From the NCBI GenBank assembly GCA_017307375.1, contig JAFKFH010000003.1, positions 806,001-870,000 on the forward strand: 64,000 nucleotides of DNA. Reading direction: 5' to 3'. The position numbers and the translations under genes were made by a program. The stretch comes from Alphaproteobacteria bacterium (GTDB lineage: Bacteria > Pseudomonadota > Alphaproteobacteria > Ferrovibrionales > Ferrovibrionaceae). This document shows, piece by piece, positions 9,445 to 18,766 of the stretch (the stretch's first letter is position 1; each line of letters opens with the position of its first letter). A model generated the notes under the pieces. It made no database searches. It was given only the letters and a program-made list of their open reading frames with translations, and had not been told where the DNA came from.

Positions 9445-10911
9445 ATGAGCAGCGATGCCTGGTTTGCCGAAGCGTTTGATGCGGCATCCCGGCACCATGA
9501 GGCCGGACGCGCGGCCGAGGCGGAGGCGGGCTATCGCGACATTCTCCGCCGCAACCCCGATCACCTTGGTGCCCTCGGCGAATTCGGCCGACTGGCGCTG
9601 CAACTCGGCCAAGCCCGGACCGCGGCCGCACTGCTGGCCAGGGCGGTGGCGCTGCGCCCCGAGGACCCGATCTTCCGCAACAATCTGGCGGCGGCCTACG
9701 AACATGCCGGCCGGCCGGCCGAGGCCCTGGCCTGCCACCGTGCCAATATCGCGCGCCACCCGGCCTTCGCCCCTGGTTTCAACAATCTCGGCAATGCCCT
9801 GAAGTCGCTCGATCGCGTCGAGTCGGCGATCGCAGCCTATCGCCGGGCAGTCGCGGTTGCGCCCGGCGATTGGCTGGCGCTCAACAACCTGGGATCGAGC
9901 CTTCATCGAGCGAACCGCGATGCCGAGGCCGTTGCGGCCTATCGCGCCGCCCTTGCCCTGCGCGACGATCCGGAAATCCATCACGGCCTTGCGCTCGCCC
10001 TGCTGGCCCAGGGCGACTTCGCGCAGGGCTGGCCGGAATACGAGTGGCGCGCCCGAACGGCGCAGCATGTCCCGGGCTGGCCGCGCTTCGCTCAGCCGCG
10101 CTGGCAGGGCGAAGCGGCGGCCGGACGCATCCTGCTGATCCATGCCGAGCAGGGGCTGGGCGACATGCTGCAGTTCTGCCGTTATGTGCCGCTGGTGGCG
10201 GCACGCGGCGTGAAGATCGTGCTTTGGATGCCCGATCCGCTGGTCCGCCTGTTGCGGCGGCTGGATGGCGTCGCCGAGGTGGTGGGCCTTCAGGATCCCT
10301 TGCCCGCATTCGATCTCCACTGCCCGATGATGAGCCTACCGCTGATCTTCGGCACCCGGCTCGAGACCATCCCGGCCGCGGTCCCATACCTGTCGCCCTG
10401 GCCGCAGGATATTGTGCCGCTTGGCGCGGGTTCGTCGCTGAAAGTCGGCCTGGCATGGGCCGGTAACCCGTACCTGCAGGCAGACCGCCGTCGATCGCTC
10501 TCGGTCGATGATCTGCGCCCGCTGCTCGATCGCGCCGATGTCGCCTGGTACAGCCTGCAGAAAGACAAGGATGCGCCGCCGGGCATGATCGATCCGATGG
10601 GCCGGGTGCGCGATTTCGCCGATACCGCCGCCGTGATCGCCAATCTCGATCTGGTCATCTCGGCCGACACCGCGGTTGCCCATCTGGCCGGGGCGATGGG
10701 CAAGCCGGTGTGGCTGCTGAACCGCTTCGATGCCGAATGGCGCTGGCTGCGCGATCGCGACGACAGCCCGTGGTATCCGACGCTGCGCCAGTTCCGCCAG
10801 ACCACCCCCGGGGACTGGGCCGGCGTGATCGCCCGGGTCGATGCAGAACTGCGGCGCATGGGCGCCCCCTCATCTTCGCACTGGCCAAACGGCGCCGGCT
10901 GCACTATCTGA
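9445..10911 (+). CDS. TPR-repeat protein with glycosyltransferase-like C-terminal domain
   Basis: A 488-residue protein. Residues 1-210 are tetratricopeptide repeats, recognisable by recurring units such as NPDHLGALGEFGRLALQLGQ and APGFNNLGNALKSLDR. The C-terminal half has LIHAEQGLGDMLQFCRYVPL and, near the end, ISADTAVAHLAGAMGKPVWL, which resembles the heptosyltransferase (GT9-like) ADP-sugar binding fold. Such TPR-GT proteins are common in Rhodospirillales; substrates are mostly unknown, and roles in protein O-glycosylation or surface polysaccharide are suggested by relatives. ATG at 9445 was chosen over the longer open frame because upstream codons look non-coding. Confidence 0.75.
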   Translation: MSSDAWFAEAFDAASRHHEAGRAAEAEAGYRDILRRNPDHLGALGEFGRLALQLGQARTAAALLARAVALRPEDPIFRNNLAAAYEHAGRPAEALACHRANIARHPAFAPGFNNLGNALKSLDRVESAIAAYRRAVAVAPGDWLALNNLGSSLHRANRDAEAVAAYRAALALRDDPEIHHGLALALLAQGDFAQGWPEYEWRARTAQHVPGWPRFAQPRWQGEAAAGRILLIHAEQGLGDMLQFCRYVPLVAARGVKIVLWMPDPLVRLLRRLDGVAEVVGLQDPLPAFDLHCPMMSLPLIFGTRLETIPAAVPYLSPWPQDIVPLGAGSSLKVGLAWAGNPYLQADRRRSLSVDDLRPLLDRADVAWYSLQKDKDAPPGMIDPMGRVRDFADTAAVIANLDLVISADTAVAHLAGAMGKPVWLLNRFDAEWRWLRDRDDSPWYPTLRQFRQTTPGDWAGVIARVDAELRRMGAPSSSHWPNGAGCTI

Positions 10912-11007
10912 TCGCCTCTCCGGCAGGGCCGGCCCGGGACGGGCCCCCGCCGCTATCCCGCGCGGGCCTGAAACCGGCCCCCGCGCCAACCACGATCGCA
11001 AGCGACC

Positions 11008-12783
11008 ATGCCCTTCCCCGAGACCAATCCCGCCCTTGCGCGTGCCCTGGCGGCGCGCGGCTATTCCGAACCCACCCCCGTCCAGGCGGCGGTGCTGCAG
11101 GACGATGCCGCCGGTCGCGACCTGCTGGTTTCGGCCCAGACCGGGTCGGGCAAGACGGTCGCCTTCGGCCTGGCCTTCGCCGAAACCCTGCTGGAGGGCG
11201 CCGAGCGTTTCAGCCAGGCGGCCGAGCCGCGCGCGCTGATCGTCGCGCCGACCCGCGAACTGGCGATGCAGGTGCATGGCGAGCTTTCCTGGCTCTACGC
11301 CGAGACCGGGGCGCGCATCCTGTCCTGCGTCGGCGGCATGGATGCACGGCGCGAGGCGCGGATGCTGGCCGACGGCTGCCACATCGTCGTCGGCACGCCG
11401 GGCCGCCTGCGCGACCATCTCGAGCGCGGCCAGCTCGACATCTCCGGCCTGCGCGTCGTCGTGCTCGACGAAGCCGACGAAATGCTCGACCTGGGGTTCC
11501 GCGAAGATCTCGAATTCATCCTCGACGCCACCCCGGCCGAGCGCCGGACCCTGCTGTTCTCGGCCACCATCGCGCGCGACATCGCCAATCTGGCCCGCCG
11601 CTATCAGCGCGACGCGTTGCGCATCGACACGCTGGTGCGCAACGAACCGCATGGCGACATCGAGTACCGTGCAGTCCGTGTCGCCCCCAACGATGTCGAG
11701 CATGCCGTCGTCAACCTGCTGCGGTATTTCGAGGTGCGCGCAGCCCTGGTGTTCTGCGCGACGCGCGAGGCGGTGCGGCATCTGCACGCCAATCTGATGG
11801 AGCGCGGCTTCGCTGCCGTCGCGCTGTCGGGCGAGATGAGCCAGAACGAGCGGACCCACGCGCTGCAGGCGCTGCGCGACGGCCGCGCCCGGGTCTGCAT
11901 TGCGACCGACGTCGCGGCCCGCGGCCTCGACCTGCCCGATCTGGCACTGGTCATCCATGCCGATTTGCCGAACAACCGCGCGACGCTCCTGCATCGCTCG
12001 GGCCGTACCGGCCGTGCCGGTCGCAAGGGCATCTCGGCGCTGATCGTGCCCTATACCCGTCGCCGCAAGGCCGAGCAGCTGATCGCCACCGCCGGCGTCG
12101 AGGCGCGCTGGGATCGGCCCCCGACGGCCGACGAGATCCGTACCCGCGATCAGGAACGCCTGCTGGAAGACCCGCTGCTGACCGAGGCGGCGACGGCCGA
12201 GGACCTGGCCCTCGGCCGCGCGCTGCTCGGCGGACGTTCGGCCGAGGAGATCGCGGCGGCGCTGATCCGGCTGCATCGGGCCCGCCTGCCGGCACCCGAA
12301 GACCTGATCGACGAGGCGCCGCAGCGCCCCTCGTTCCGCGAGCGCGAGCGCGAGCGCGAGCGCGACCAGCGTCCGCCGCGCGAGCGGTACGACGGCCGAC
12401 CCGCGGGCGAGATGTCCTGGTTCCGGATGCCGGTCGGCCGCCAGGCCAATGCCGATCCGAAATGGCTGATCCCGCTGATCTGCCGGCTGGGCCATGTGAC
12501 GAAGAAGGAAATCGGCGCGATCCGCGTCTTCGACCGCGAGACCAAGTTCGAGATCGCGCGTGACGTGGCCGACCGTTTCGCCGACGCGGTGCGCCAGGCG
12601 CCGGCGGGCGAGATCCGGATCGATGCGGCCGGCGCACCCGGCGAGCGACGCGAGTTCCGCGAGCCACGGCCCGCTTCGGCCCCGGCCGGCGACCGCCCGG
12701 CCTTCAAGAAGCCGTTCAGGAAGGAATTCCGCAAGCCCGAGGGCGGCGGCAAGGTCTTCAGGAAGAAGCCGGCACGGGGCTGA
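11008..12783 (+). CDS. DEAD-box RNA helicase (DbpA/CsdA-like)
   Basis: ATP-dependent RNA helicase of 591 residues. Motifs in order: Q-motif YSEPTPVQAAVL, Walker A AQTGSGKT, Ia PTRELAMQ, DEAD box VVLDEADEMLDLGF, SAT motif LFSATIARDIA, IV VFCATREAV, VI HRSGRTGRAG. A DbpA-type RNA-binding domain (about residues 470-535, WFRMPVGRQANADPKWLIPL) follows a low-complexity linker encoded by four GAGCGC units. The C-terminus is Lys/Arg-rich. Relatives act in ribosome assembly or cold adaptation. It ends convergently with the iclR-like gene, overlapping it by 26 bases. Confidence 0.93.
   Translation: MPFPETNPALARALAARGYSEPTPVQAAVLQDDAAGRDLLVSAQTGSGKTVAFGLAFAETLLEGAERFSQAAEPRALIVAPTRELAMQVHGELSWLYAETGARILSCVGGMDARREARMLADGCHIVVGTPGRLRDHLERGQLDISGLRVVVLDEADEMLDLGFREDLEFILDATPAERRTLLFSATIARDIANLARRYQRDALRIDTLVRNEPHGDIEYRAVRVAPNDVEHAVVNLLRYFEVRAALVFCATREAVRHLHANLMERGFAAVALSGEMSQNERTHALQALRDGRARVCIATDVAARGLDLPDLALVIHADLPNNRATLLHRSGRTGRAGRKGISALIVPYTRRRKAEQLIATAGVEARWDRPPTADEIRTRDQERLLEDPLLTEAATAEDLALGRALLGGRSAEEIAAALIRLHRARLPAPEDLIDEAPQRPSFRERERERERDQRPPRERYDGRPAGEMSWFRMPVGRQANADPKWLIPLICRLGHVTKKEIGAIRVFDRETKFEIARDVADRFADAVRQAPAGEIRIDAAGAPGERREFREPRPASAPAGDRPAFKKPFRKEFRKPEGGGKVFRKKPARG
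12340..12363 (+). repeat. GAGCGC hexamer repeated four times in the helicase gene
   Basis: Four perfect tandem copies of GAGCGC encode alternating Arg-Glu in the linker between helicase core and DbpA-type RNA-binding domain. The unit is a multiple of three, so copy-number slippage would change linker length without a frameshift. Confidence 0.9.
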
Positions 12784-13504
12784 CATGGCCCAGCCGGGCC
12801 GACAGCGTCGCGGCGCACCCGGCAATCGCTGTGGCAATCGGGCTGTCCCAGGCTGCGTCGAAGCTGGCTGACGGCCCCAGTGCCGTCAGCGCCAGCACGA
12901 TGCGGCCGAACTGATCGAAGACCGGCGCGCTGAACGCGTTGATGCCGGGAATGGGCTGGCCCTGCGCGCGGGCCAGGCCCCGGCGACGGATTTCCACGAG
13001 AGTTTCTGACGGGGGCGGGGGCCCCATCGGGCCGTCCAGCCGCTCGGGCGGCAGATAGGCGGCGAACAGCCGACCCGTTGCCGTATCGGCCAGCGCCATC
13101 ACCGTGCCGACCCGCAGGTTCGCGTGGATGGGATGGCGCGATTCTTCCAGCCGTACGACAGTCGGCCCGACATTCCCCCACACCGCGACGGCAACTGCGT
13201 GGCCGATGCTGTCGCTCAGCGCCGCGATCGCCGGCGTCGCCAGCCGTAGCGGGTCGAGATGCCGCAGGCTCGCGAGCCCAAGTTGCAGGGCGAGGGGCCC
13301 CAGCCCGTAGCGGCCCGTCGCCGCATCCTGCTCGACCAGTCCGATCTTGCCGAAACTGACCAGATAGGGATGCGCCTTGGCTGCCGGCATGTCCGCGGCC
13401 CGCGCCAGATCACGCAACATCATCGGCGCGCCGTCGCGCGCCAGCGCCTGCAACAGCGCTCCGCCCACCTCGATCGACTGGATGCCGCGCCGGTCCCTTT
13501 CCAT
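12758..13504 (-). CDS. IclR-family transcriptional regulator
   Basis: A 248-residue IclR-type protein: N-terminal winged helix (residues 5-65, IQSIEVGGALLQALARDGA, then LRDLARAADMPAAKAHPYL) and a C-terminal effector-binding GAF-like domain (about 75-245). It is divergent from the MBL-hydrolase/monooxygenase operon across 80 bases, so it most likely controls that operon in response to an aromatic or related metabolite. Its 3' end overlaps the convergent helicase gene by 26 bases. Confidence 0.9.
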   Translation of the reverse strand: MERDRRGIQSIEVGGALLQALARDGAPMMLRDLARAADMPAAKAHPYLVSFGKIGLVEQDAATGRYGLGPLALQLGLASLRHLDPLRLATPAIAALSDSIGHAVAVAVWGNVGPTVVRLEESRHPIHANLRVGTVMALADTATGRLFAAYLPPERLDGPMGPPPPSETLVEIRRRGLARAQGQPIPGINAFSAPVFDQFGRIVLALTALGPSASFDAAWDSPIATAIAGCAATLSARLGHVSPVPASS

Positions 13505-13530
13505 CCCTGAATTTCGTCATTATCGAGTCG

Positions 13531-13540
13531 ATTGCGCAAT
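13531..13540. promoter_or_regulatory. Palindrome ATTGCGCAAT in the iclR/MBL divergent promoter
   Basis: A perfect 10-bp palindrome in an AT-rich 80-base divergent intergenic region. It overlaps a possible -35 (TTGCGC, 13532-13537), with a -10-like TACAGT (13554-13559) 16 bases downstream, pointing toward the MBL gene. It is a candidate operator for the adjacent IclR protein; nothing in sequence alone proves binding. Confidence 0.45.
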
Positions 13541-13584
13541 AACTAAAATCTGTTACAGTCGCAACTAATCCAGGGAGCAACGCC

Positions 13585-14535
13585 ATGAGCAAGAAGTTCG
13601 CGAGCCACGCCGACCTCGCCGAGAAGACCGTCTCCTTCGACCGGCTGTCGGAGAACGCTTACGCCTATACGGCCGAGGGCGATCCCAATACCGGCATCAT
13701 CATCGGCGACGATGCGGTCATGGTGCTCGATACCCAGGCGACCCCGGTGATGGCCCAGGACGTCATCCGGCGCATCCGCGAGGTGACCGACAAGCCGATC
13801 AAATACGTCCTGCTGTCGCATTATCACGCCGTGCGCGTGCTGGGCGCGACCGCCTACCGGCCGGACCACGTCATCGCCAGCGAGGATACCCGCGACCTGA
13901 TCGTCGAACGCGGCGAGGCCGACATGAAAAGCGAGATCGAACGCTTTCCCCGCCTGTTCCGCGCCGTCGAATCGGTGCCGGGCCTGACCTGGCCGACGAT
14001 CACCTTCAAGGGCGAGATGACGCTGTGGCTGGGCCGGCTCGAGGTCAAGCTGCTGCAGCTCGGGCGCGGCCACACCAAGGGCGACACCGTCGCCTGGCTG
14101 CCGCAGCAGAAGATCCTGTTCTCGGGCGATCTCGTCGAGTTCGACGCGACGCCCTATTGCGGCGACGCCTATTTCACCGACTGGCCGGCGACGCTCGACG
14201 CCGTCGCCGCGCTGAAGCCCGCGCAGCTGGTGCCGGGCCGCGGCAAGGCGCTGACCACGCCCGAGCAGGTGCAGGCGGGGCTGGCCGGTACGCGCGGCTT
14301 CATCGCCGACCTCTACGCCTCGGTGCAGGAAGGTGCGAAGGCCGGCCACGACCTGCGTGCCGTCTATCGTGCGACCTATGATCGGCTGAAGCCGAAATAC
14401 GGTCATTGGGTGATCTTCGATCACTGCATGCCCTTCGATGTCAGCCGCGCCTACGACGAGGCGACCGGCCATCGCGACCCGCGGATCTGGACGGCGCAGC
14501 GCGACAAGGAGATGTGGGAAGCGCTGGAAGGCTGA
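13585..14535 (+). CDS. MBL-fold metallo-hydrolase-like protein, altered metal motif
   Basis: A 316-residue metallo-beta-lactamase-fold protein. The family motif HxHxDH is here H79-Y-H81-A-V83-R84, so the metal-2 aspartate and the following histidine are replaced. Later motifs are conserved: LGRGHTKGDTVAWL supplies the next histidine, and ILFSGDLVEFDATPYCGDAYF the bridging aspartate. First gene of an operon with an FAD monooxygenase and a DUF2783 protein, next to IclR. It could be a one-metal hydrolase or lactonase acting on the monooxygenase product. The ATG follows CCAGGGAGCAACGCC, an acceptable ribosome-binding site. Confidence 0.8.
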   Translation: MSKKFASHADLAEKTVSFDRLSENAYAYTAEGDPNTGIIIGDDAVMVLDTQATPVMAQDVIRRIREVTDKPIKYVLLSHYHAVRVLGATAYRPDHVIASEDTRDLIVERGEADMKSEIERFPRLFRAVESVPGLTWPTITFKGEMTLWLGRLEVKLLQLGRGHTKGDTVAWLPQQKILFSGDLVEFDATPYCGDAYFTDWPATLDAVAALKPAQLVPGRGKALTTPEQVQAGLAGTRGFIADLYASVQEGAKAGHDLRAVYRATYDRLKPKYGHWVIFDHCMPFDVSRAYDEATGHRDPRIWTAQRDKEMWEALEG

Positions 14536-14541
14536 GCGGCC

Positions 14542-16128
14542 ATGGCCGACGTCGACTACCAGTCACTGGTCATGCCCTACCGGCGCAGTGCCGACCAGGA
14601 TCGCCCCGAACCCGCGCGCCATCCCGTCGTCGTGGTCGGCGCCGGACCGGTCGGGCTGACCATGGCCATCGACCTGGCCCAGCGCGGCGTCGCGGTAGTG
14701 GTGCTGGACGACGACGACCGGCTGTCGACCGGATCGCGGGCGATCTGCTTTTCCAAGCGCGCGCTGGAAATCTGGGATCGCCTCGGCTGCGGCCGCCGCA
14801 TGGCCGACAAGGGCGTGCGCTGGAATACCGGCCGCGTCTTCTTCGGCGATGACGAGATCTACAATTTCGACCTGCTGCCCGAGGCGGGGCATGGCTTTCC
14901 GGCCTTCGTCAACCTCCAGCAATATTACGCCGAAGGCTACCTCCTTGAGCGTACGGAAGATTTTCCCGGCATCGAGATTCGCTGGCGCAACAAGGTCACC
15001 GGCATCCTGCCGGCCGCCGACGGCGCGCAGCTGACCATCGACACCCCGGACGGCAGCTATGACCTCGACGCCGACTGGGTGATCGCGGCCGACGGCTCGC
15101 GCAGCCCGCTCAGGGCGATGATGGGGCTGGAGGCGAAGGGCAGGGTGTTCAGGGATCGATTCCTGATCGCCGACGTGCGCATGACCGCCGATTTTCCCAG
15201 CGAGCGCTGGTTCTGGTTCGACCCGCCGTTTCACCGCAACCAGTCGGTGCTGCTGCACCGCCAGCCCGACGATGTCTGGCGCATCGACTTCCAATTGGGC
15301 TGGGATGCCGATCCAATCGCCGAACGCCAGCCGGAACGGGTGTTGCCGCGCGTCCGCGCGCTGCTCGGTCCCGATGCGCAGTTCGACCTCGAATGGTGCA
15401 GCGTCTACACCTTCGCCTGCCAGCGCATGGAGCGTTTTTGCCATGGCCGGGTGGTCTTCGTCGGCGACGCGGCCCACGGCGTCTCGCCGTTCGGCGCGCG
15501 CGGCGCCAATTCCGGTGTGCAGGACGTCGACAACCTCGGCTGGAAGCTGGCCCTGGTGCTGGAGGGGCGTGCCCCGGAGTCGCTGATCGACAGCTACGGC
15601 GCCGAGCGCGAATACGCCGCCGACGAGAACATCCTGAATTCGACCCGGTCGACCGACTTCATCACCCCGAAAAGCCAGATGAGCCGGGTGTTCCGCGATG
15701 CCGTGCTCGACCTTGCCCGCGATTGCGGCTTCGCGCGGCGGCTGGTCAATTCCGGCCGCCTGTCGGTGCCGGCGACGCTGCACGGTTCAAGCCTCAACAC
15801 GCCGGACATCGACGCGTTCGCCGGGGCGATGGTGCCCGGCGCGGTCTGTGCCGATGCGCCGGTGATCCGCGACGGCCGGCGTGGCTGGTTCCTCGAGAAC
15901 CTCGGGGCCGGCTTCACGCTGCTCTGCTTCGGCGAGGGTCCGGGAGATGCGGTTGTCGTGGGCCGCGACCTGATCGACGCCGAAGGCCTGCTGGCCCGCC
16001 GCTACGATGCCCGGCCCGGCACCTGTTACCTGATCCGGCCCGACCAGCATGTCGCTGCGCGCTGGCGGCGCCATGACGCAGACCTGGTCGCGGCGGCCAT
16101 CGACCGCGCGATGGGAAAGCCCGCATGA
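14542..16128 (+). CDS. FAD-dependent aromatic-ring monooxygenase (MhpA/PheA-like)
   Basis: Class A flavoprotein hydroxylase of 528 residues using NAD(P)H and O2. Signature motifs: N-terminal dinucleotide fold VVVGAGPVGLTMAIDLAQRG, the DG motif WVIAADGSRSPLRAMMG, and the GD motif GDAAHGVSPFGARGANSGVQ. The C-terminal 100 residues match the thioredoxin-like tail of the MhpA group. The substrate is probably a hydroxylated aromatic or related ring, but is not deducible. It starts 6 bases after the MBL gene stop and overlaps the DUF2783 gene by 4 bases. Confidence 0.88.
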   Translation: MADVDYQSLVMPYRRSADQDRPEPARHPVVVVGAGPVGLTMAIDLAQRGVAVVVLDDDDRLSTGSRAICFSKRALEIWDRLGCGRRMADKGVRWNTGRVFFGDDEIYNFDLLPEAGHGFPAFVNLQQYYAEGYLLERTEDFPGIEIRWRNKVTGILPAADGAQLTIDTPDGSYDLDADWVIAADGSRSPLRAMMGLEAKGRVFRDRFLIADVRMTADFPSERWFWFDPPFHRNQSVLLHRQPDDVWRIDFQLGWDADPIAERQPERVLPRVRALLGPDAQFDLEWCSVYTFACQRMERFCHGRVVFVGDAAHGVSPFGARGANSGVQDVDNLGWKLALVLEGRAPESLIDSYGAEREYAADENILNSTRSTDFITPKSQMSRVFRDAVLDLARDCGFARRLVNSGRLSVPATLHGSSLNTPDIDAFAGAMVPGAVCADAPVIRDGRRGWFLENLGAGFTLLCFGEGPGDAVVVGRDLIDAEGLLARRYDARPGTCYLIRPDQHVAARWRRHDADLVAAAIDRAMGKPA

Positions 16129-16313
16129 TGCTCAACACCGAACCCAATCTTGCCGCGCCGGACGATTTCTACGAGGCGCTGATCGAGATGCATCGCGATC
16201 TGACGCCGGAAGAAAGCGCGGCGGTCAACGCCCGGCTGATCCTGCTGCTCGCCAACCACATCGGCGACACCGAAGTACTGATGCAGGCGATGCAGCGGGC
16301 GCGGGCCGGCTGA
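16125..16313 (+). CDS. DUF2783 small protein
   Basis: A 62-residue acidic protein with pattern LAAPDDFYEALIEMHRDLT and LLLANHIGDTEVLMQAM, which I recognise as DUF2783. The family is usually found beside FAD monooxygenases of the type just upstream, and may be an accessory subunit or stabiliser. ATGA overlap with the monooxygenase implies coupled translation. The last bases before the stop encode RARAG, and no terminator hairpin is evident after it. Confidence 0.8.
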   Translation: MMLNTEPNLAAPDDFYEALIEMHRDLTPEESAAVNARLILLLANHIGDTEVLMQAMQRARAG

Positions 16314-16617
16314 TAAGCCTTCCGGCCCGGGTATCCCTGCGCGGCAATCACCGCTCGACCGATAGCCATCTCTCCCGCTAGACGAAGCCATCCTCGAAGG
16401 GCGCGAAGCAACGCGACTATCGCGTAACCGCGCGCGGACAAATTCGACAAGGTAGATACATCTATTTACAGCAGTTGAAGGACAATTGAATTGCGAACAG
16501 CAAGTATCCCCGCCTCGCGCCGATAGCCTGTTCGTGGCGCATGTTCCAGGGGTGTAGCCAATTACCTCCTGGATTGTTGGATTTCGTATCAAGAAATTTC
16601 CGGGGGGGAAATTCAGA
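16314..16617. other. 304-base gene-free leader upstream of the chemoreceptor
   Basis: Less GC-rich than its surroundings. It holds TAGAT-AC-ATCTA (16453-16464), a 12-bp palindrome, and a weak sigma-28-like -10 (GCCGATAG, 16519-16526) lacking a good -35. I see no open frame with a ribosome-binding site and no tRNA-like fold. Most likely it is the promoter and 5' untranslated region of the chemoreceptor gene. Confidence 0.5.
16595..16613 (+). promoter_or_regulatory. Hairpin enclosing the chemoreceptor Shine-Dalgarno region
   Basis: Arms AATTTCC (16595-16601) and GGAAATT (16607-16613) are perfectly complementary, with a five-G loop. The G-run plus GGAAA is the only plausible ribosome-binding site for the ATG at 16618, so folding would bury or present it. 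It could act as a thermometer-like or protein-controlled translational switch. Confidence 0.45.
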
Positions 16618-18759
16618 ATGCTTTCGGCCGTCAAGCTCACCACGCGGATGTGGGTGATCATCGCCCTGTCGCTGATCGCGCTCGTCGCGGTCTCGTTCGA
16701 TGGCGCCCTGACCTTGCGCGACGCCCTGATGGCCGACCGCCAGGCGAAGACGCGGAATCTGGTCGAGTCGGCGATGAGCCTCATCGGCCATTACGCAGCC
16801 GAGGTCCAGGCCGGCAAGCTGAGCGAGGATCAGGCAAAGGCGGCGGCGCTGAAGGCTCTCTCGGCCTTGCGCTATGACGGCCGGGAATATTTCTTCGTTT
16901 CGGACGCGCAGCCCAAGCTGCTGATGCATCCGTTCGCACCGGACCTGGTCGGGCGTGACCTGTCGGGCTACGCCGACCCGAAGGGCAAGAAACTCTTCGT
17001 CGAGTTCGCGCGCGTCGCCGCGGCCAGCGGATCGGGTTTCGTCGACTATCTCTGGCCGAAGCCCGGCGCCGCCGAACCCCAGCCGAAGGTCTCCTTTGTG
17101 CAGGTCTACGGGCCCTGGGGCTGGATCGTAGGATCCGGCATCTATGTCGACGATGTCGACCAGGCCTTCCGGGATCGCATTGTCACCACGGCCGCGATCG
17201 ATGGCGGCATCGCTGTACTGCTGATCTTCTTTGCCTGGATGATAGGCCGCTCGATCACCGGCCCCGTCCGCTCGATCCTGCTGTCGCTGCGCGCGATGAC
17301 GGACGATGACGCCGGAGCCAGGATCGAGATGGTGGATGCCCGCCATGAGTTTGGCGCGATCGCCCGGGCGGTGCTGGCGCTGCGCGATCACGGTATCGAA
17401 AAGGGCCGGCTTCAGGGTGAGGAGATGGCGCGGCGAATGGCCGAGGAGCAGCGTCATCGTGACCAGGAAGCGATGGAGCGCCGTCTCGCCGACGAGCAGG
17501 CGCGCCTTGAGGCCGAGCGGCGTGAGCAGGCGGCCGAAACGGCGCGCGAACAGGCGATGGCTGCCGAACGCGAGCGGCTGCGGGCCGAACGTCAAGCGGA
17601 AGAAGAGAAGGAGCGGGCCGCCAAGGATCGGCGCTCGCAGGCGATGGAGCGCCTGATCGGCGACTTCCAGGGGGCGATGAGTGGTGTCCTCGAGGTCCTT
17701 GGCCGTTCGGCCAAGGACATGGCGACCTCGTCGGGCTCGATCGATCGTTCGGCCGGCGAGACCGAGACGCAGGCAATCGCCGTGACCGGCGCATCGGAAG
17801 ATGCCTCGGCGAAGCTGCAGACCGTAGCCGCGGCGAGTGAGCAGCTATCGGCTGCGATCGCCGAGATCAGCTCCCAGGTCGCCACCTCGTCGAGCATGGC
17901 GGCCGATGCCGTGACGCAAGGGGAAAACGCCCAGAACAAGATTCGCGATCTGGCCCAGACGGCACAGGCGATCGGCAAGGTCGTCGAACTGATCCAGGGC
18001 ATCGCGGGCCAGACCAACCTGCTGGCGCTGAATGCGACCATCGAGGCCGCCCGGGCCGGCGATGCCGGCAAGGGCTTCGCCGTCGTCGCGACCGAGGTCA
18101 AGAACCTTGCCGGTCAGACCGCCCGTGCTACCGAGGAGATCGGCGGGCAGATCGCGGCCGTGCAGGGCTCGGTCGTCGAAGCCGTTCGCTTCATCGAGGG
18201 CATCGGCACCATGATCGCGCGGCTGCACGAGGTGTCACTGGCGATTGCATCGGCGGTCGAGGAGCAGTCCGCCGCGACCGGCGAAATCGCTCGCAACGTC
18301 AACCAGGCGGCAACCTCGGTCAGCGACGTGCTGGAGAATGCCCGCCGCATGCGCTCCGCCGCGATGGGCACGAAGTCGGCCGCCGGCGTCGTCGGGGTGG
18401 CCTCCGCCCAATTGTCCGAGTCCACGGCCGCCATGCAGAAGGAGGTCGTCGACTTCCTCGAGGCGATCAAGACTGCCGGCGATCGGCGGTCGTTCGAACG
18501 CGTGCCGGTGTCGCTCTCGGCGGCGATCGAGGTCGGCGGCGTGCGCCTGCAGACCCGCGTCGTCGACCTGTCGATCGGCGGCGCCCAGGTCATTCCCGGT
18601 TTCGCTGCAAGGGCGGGGGACAAATTCGTCCTCGCCCTGCCCGGGCTTGCGCCTGTCGCCGGCCGGATCGTCGCGGCCACGGCAGCGGCCGCGCATCTGC
18701 AGTTCGTGCTGCTCGGCGAGCAGGAAGAGGCTTTGGTTGCCCTGCTGAAAGCAGGCTGA
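16618..18759 (+). CDS. Methyl-accepting chemotaxis protein with Cache sensor and PilZ domain
   Basis: A 713-residue membrane chemoreceptor. Order: TM1 (about 8-35), a single Cache type-2 periplasmic domain ([20 protein letters not shown], then [15 protein letters not shown]), TM2 (about 185-208), HAMP, a long Glu/Arg-rich coiled coil (260-340), the MCP signalling hairpin (about 360-600, tip [20 protein letters not shown]) and a C-terminal PilZ domain (about 622-713). PilZ c-di-GMP residues are present: R-x3-R in RRSFERVPV and DLSIGG. No C-terminal pentapeptide for CheR/CheB docking is visible. The Cache-2 class usually senses small organic acids. Function: coupling chemotaxis to c-di-GMP. Confidence 0.92.
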   Translation: MLSAVKLTTRMWVIIALSLIALVAVSFDGALTLRDALMADRQAKTRNLVESAMSLIGHYAAEVQAGKLSEDQAKAAALKALSALRYDGREYFFVSDAQPKLLMHPFAPDLVGRDLSGYADPKGKKLFVEFARVAAASGSGFVDYLWPKPGAAEPQPKVSFVQVYGPWGWIVGSGIYVDDVDQAFRDRIVTTAAIDGGIAVLLIFFAWMIGRSITGPVRSILLSLRAMTDDDAGARIEMVDARHEFGAIARAVLALRDHGIEKGRLQGEEMARRMAEEQRHRDQEAMERRLADEQARLEAERREQAAETAREQAMAAERERLRAERQAEEEKERAAKDRRSQAMERLIGDFQGAMSGVLEVLGRSAKDMATSSGSIDRSAGETETQAIAVTGASEDASAKLQTVAAASEQLSAAIAEISSQVATSSSMAADAVTQGENAQNKIRDLAQTAQAIGKVVELIQGIAGQTNLLALNATIEAARAGDAGKGFAVVATEVKNLAGQTARATEEIGGQIAAVQGSVVEAVRFIEGIGTMIARLHEVSLAIASAVEEQSAATGEIARNVNQAATSVSDVLENARRMRSAAMGTKSAAGVVGVASAQLSESTAAMQKEVVDFLEAIKTAGDRRSFERVPVSLSAAIEVGGVRLQTRVVDLSIGGAQVIPGFAARAGDKFVLALPGLAPVAGRIVAATAAAAHLQFVLLGEQEEALVALLKAG

Positions 18760-18766
18760 GGCAGGC

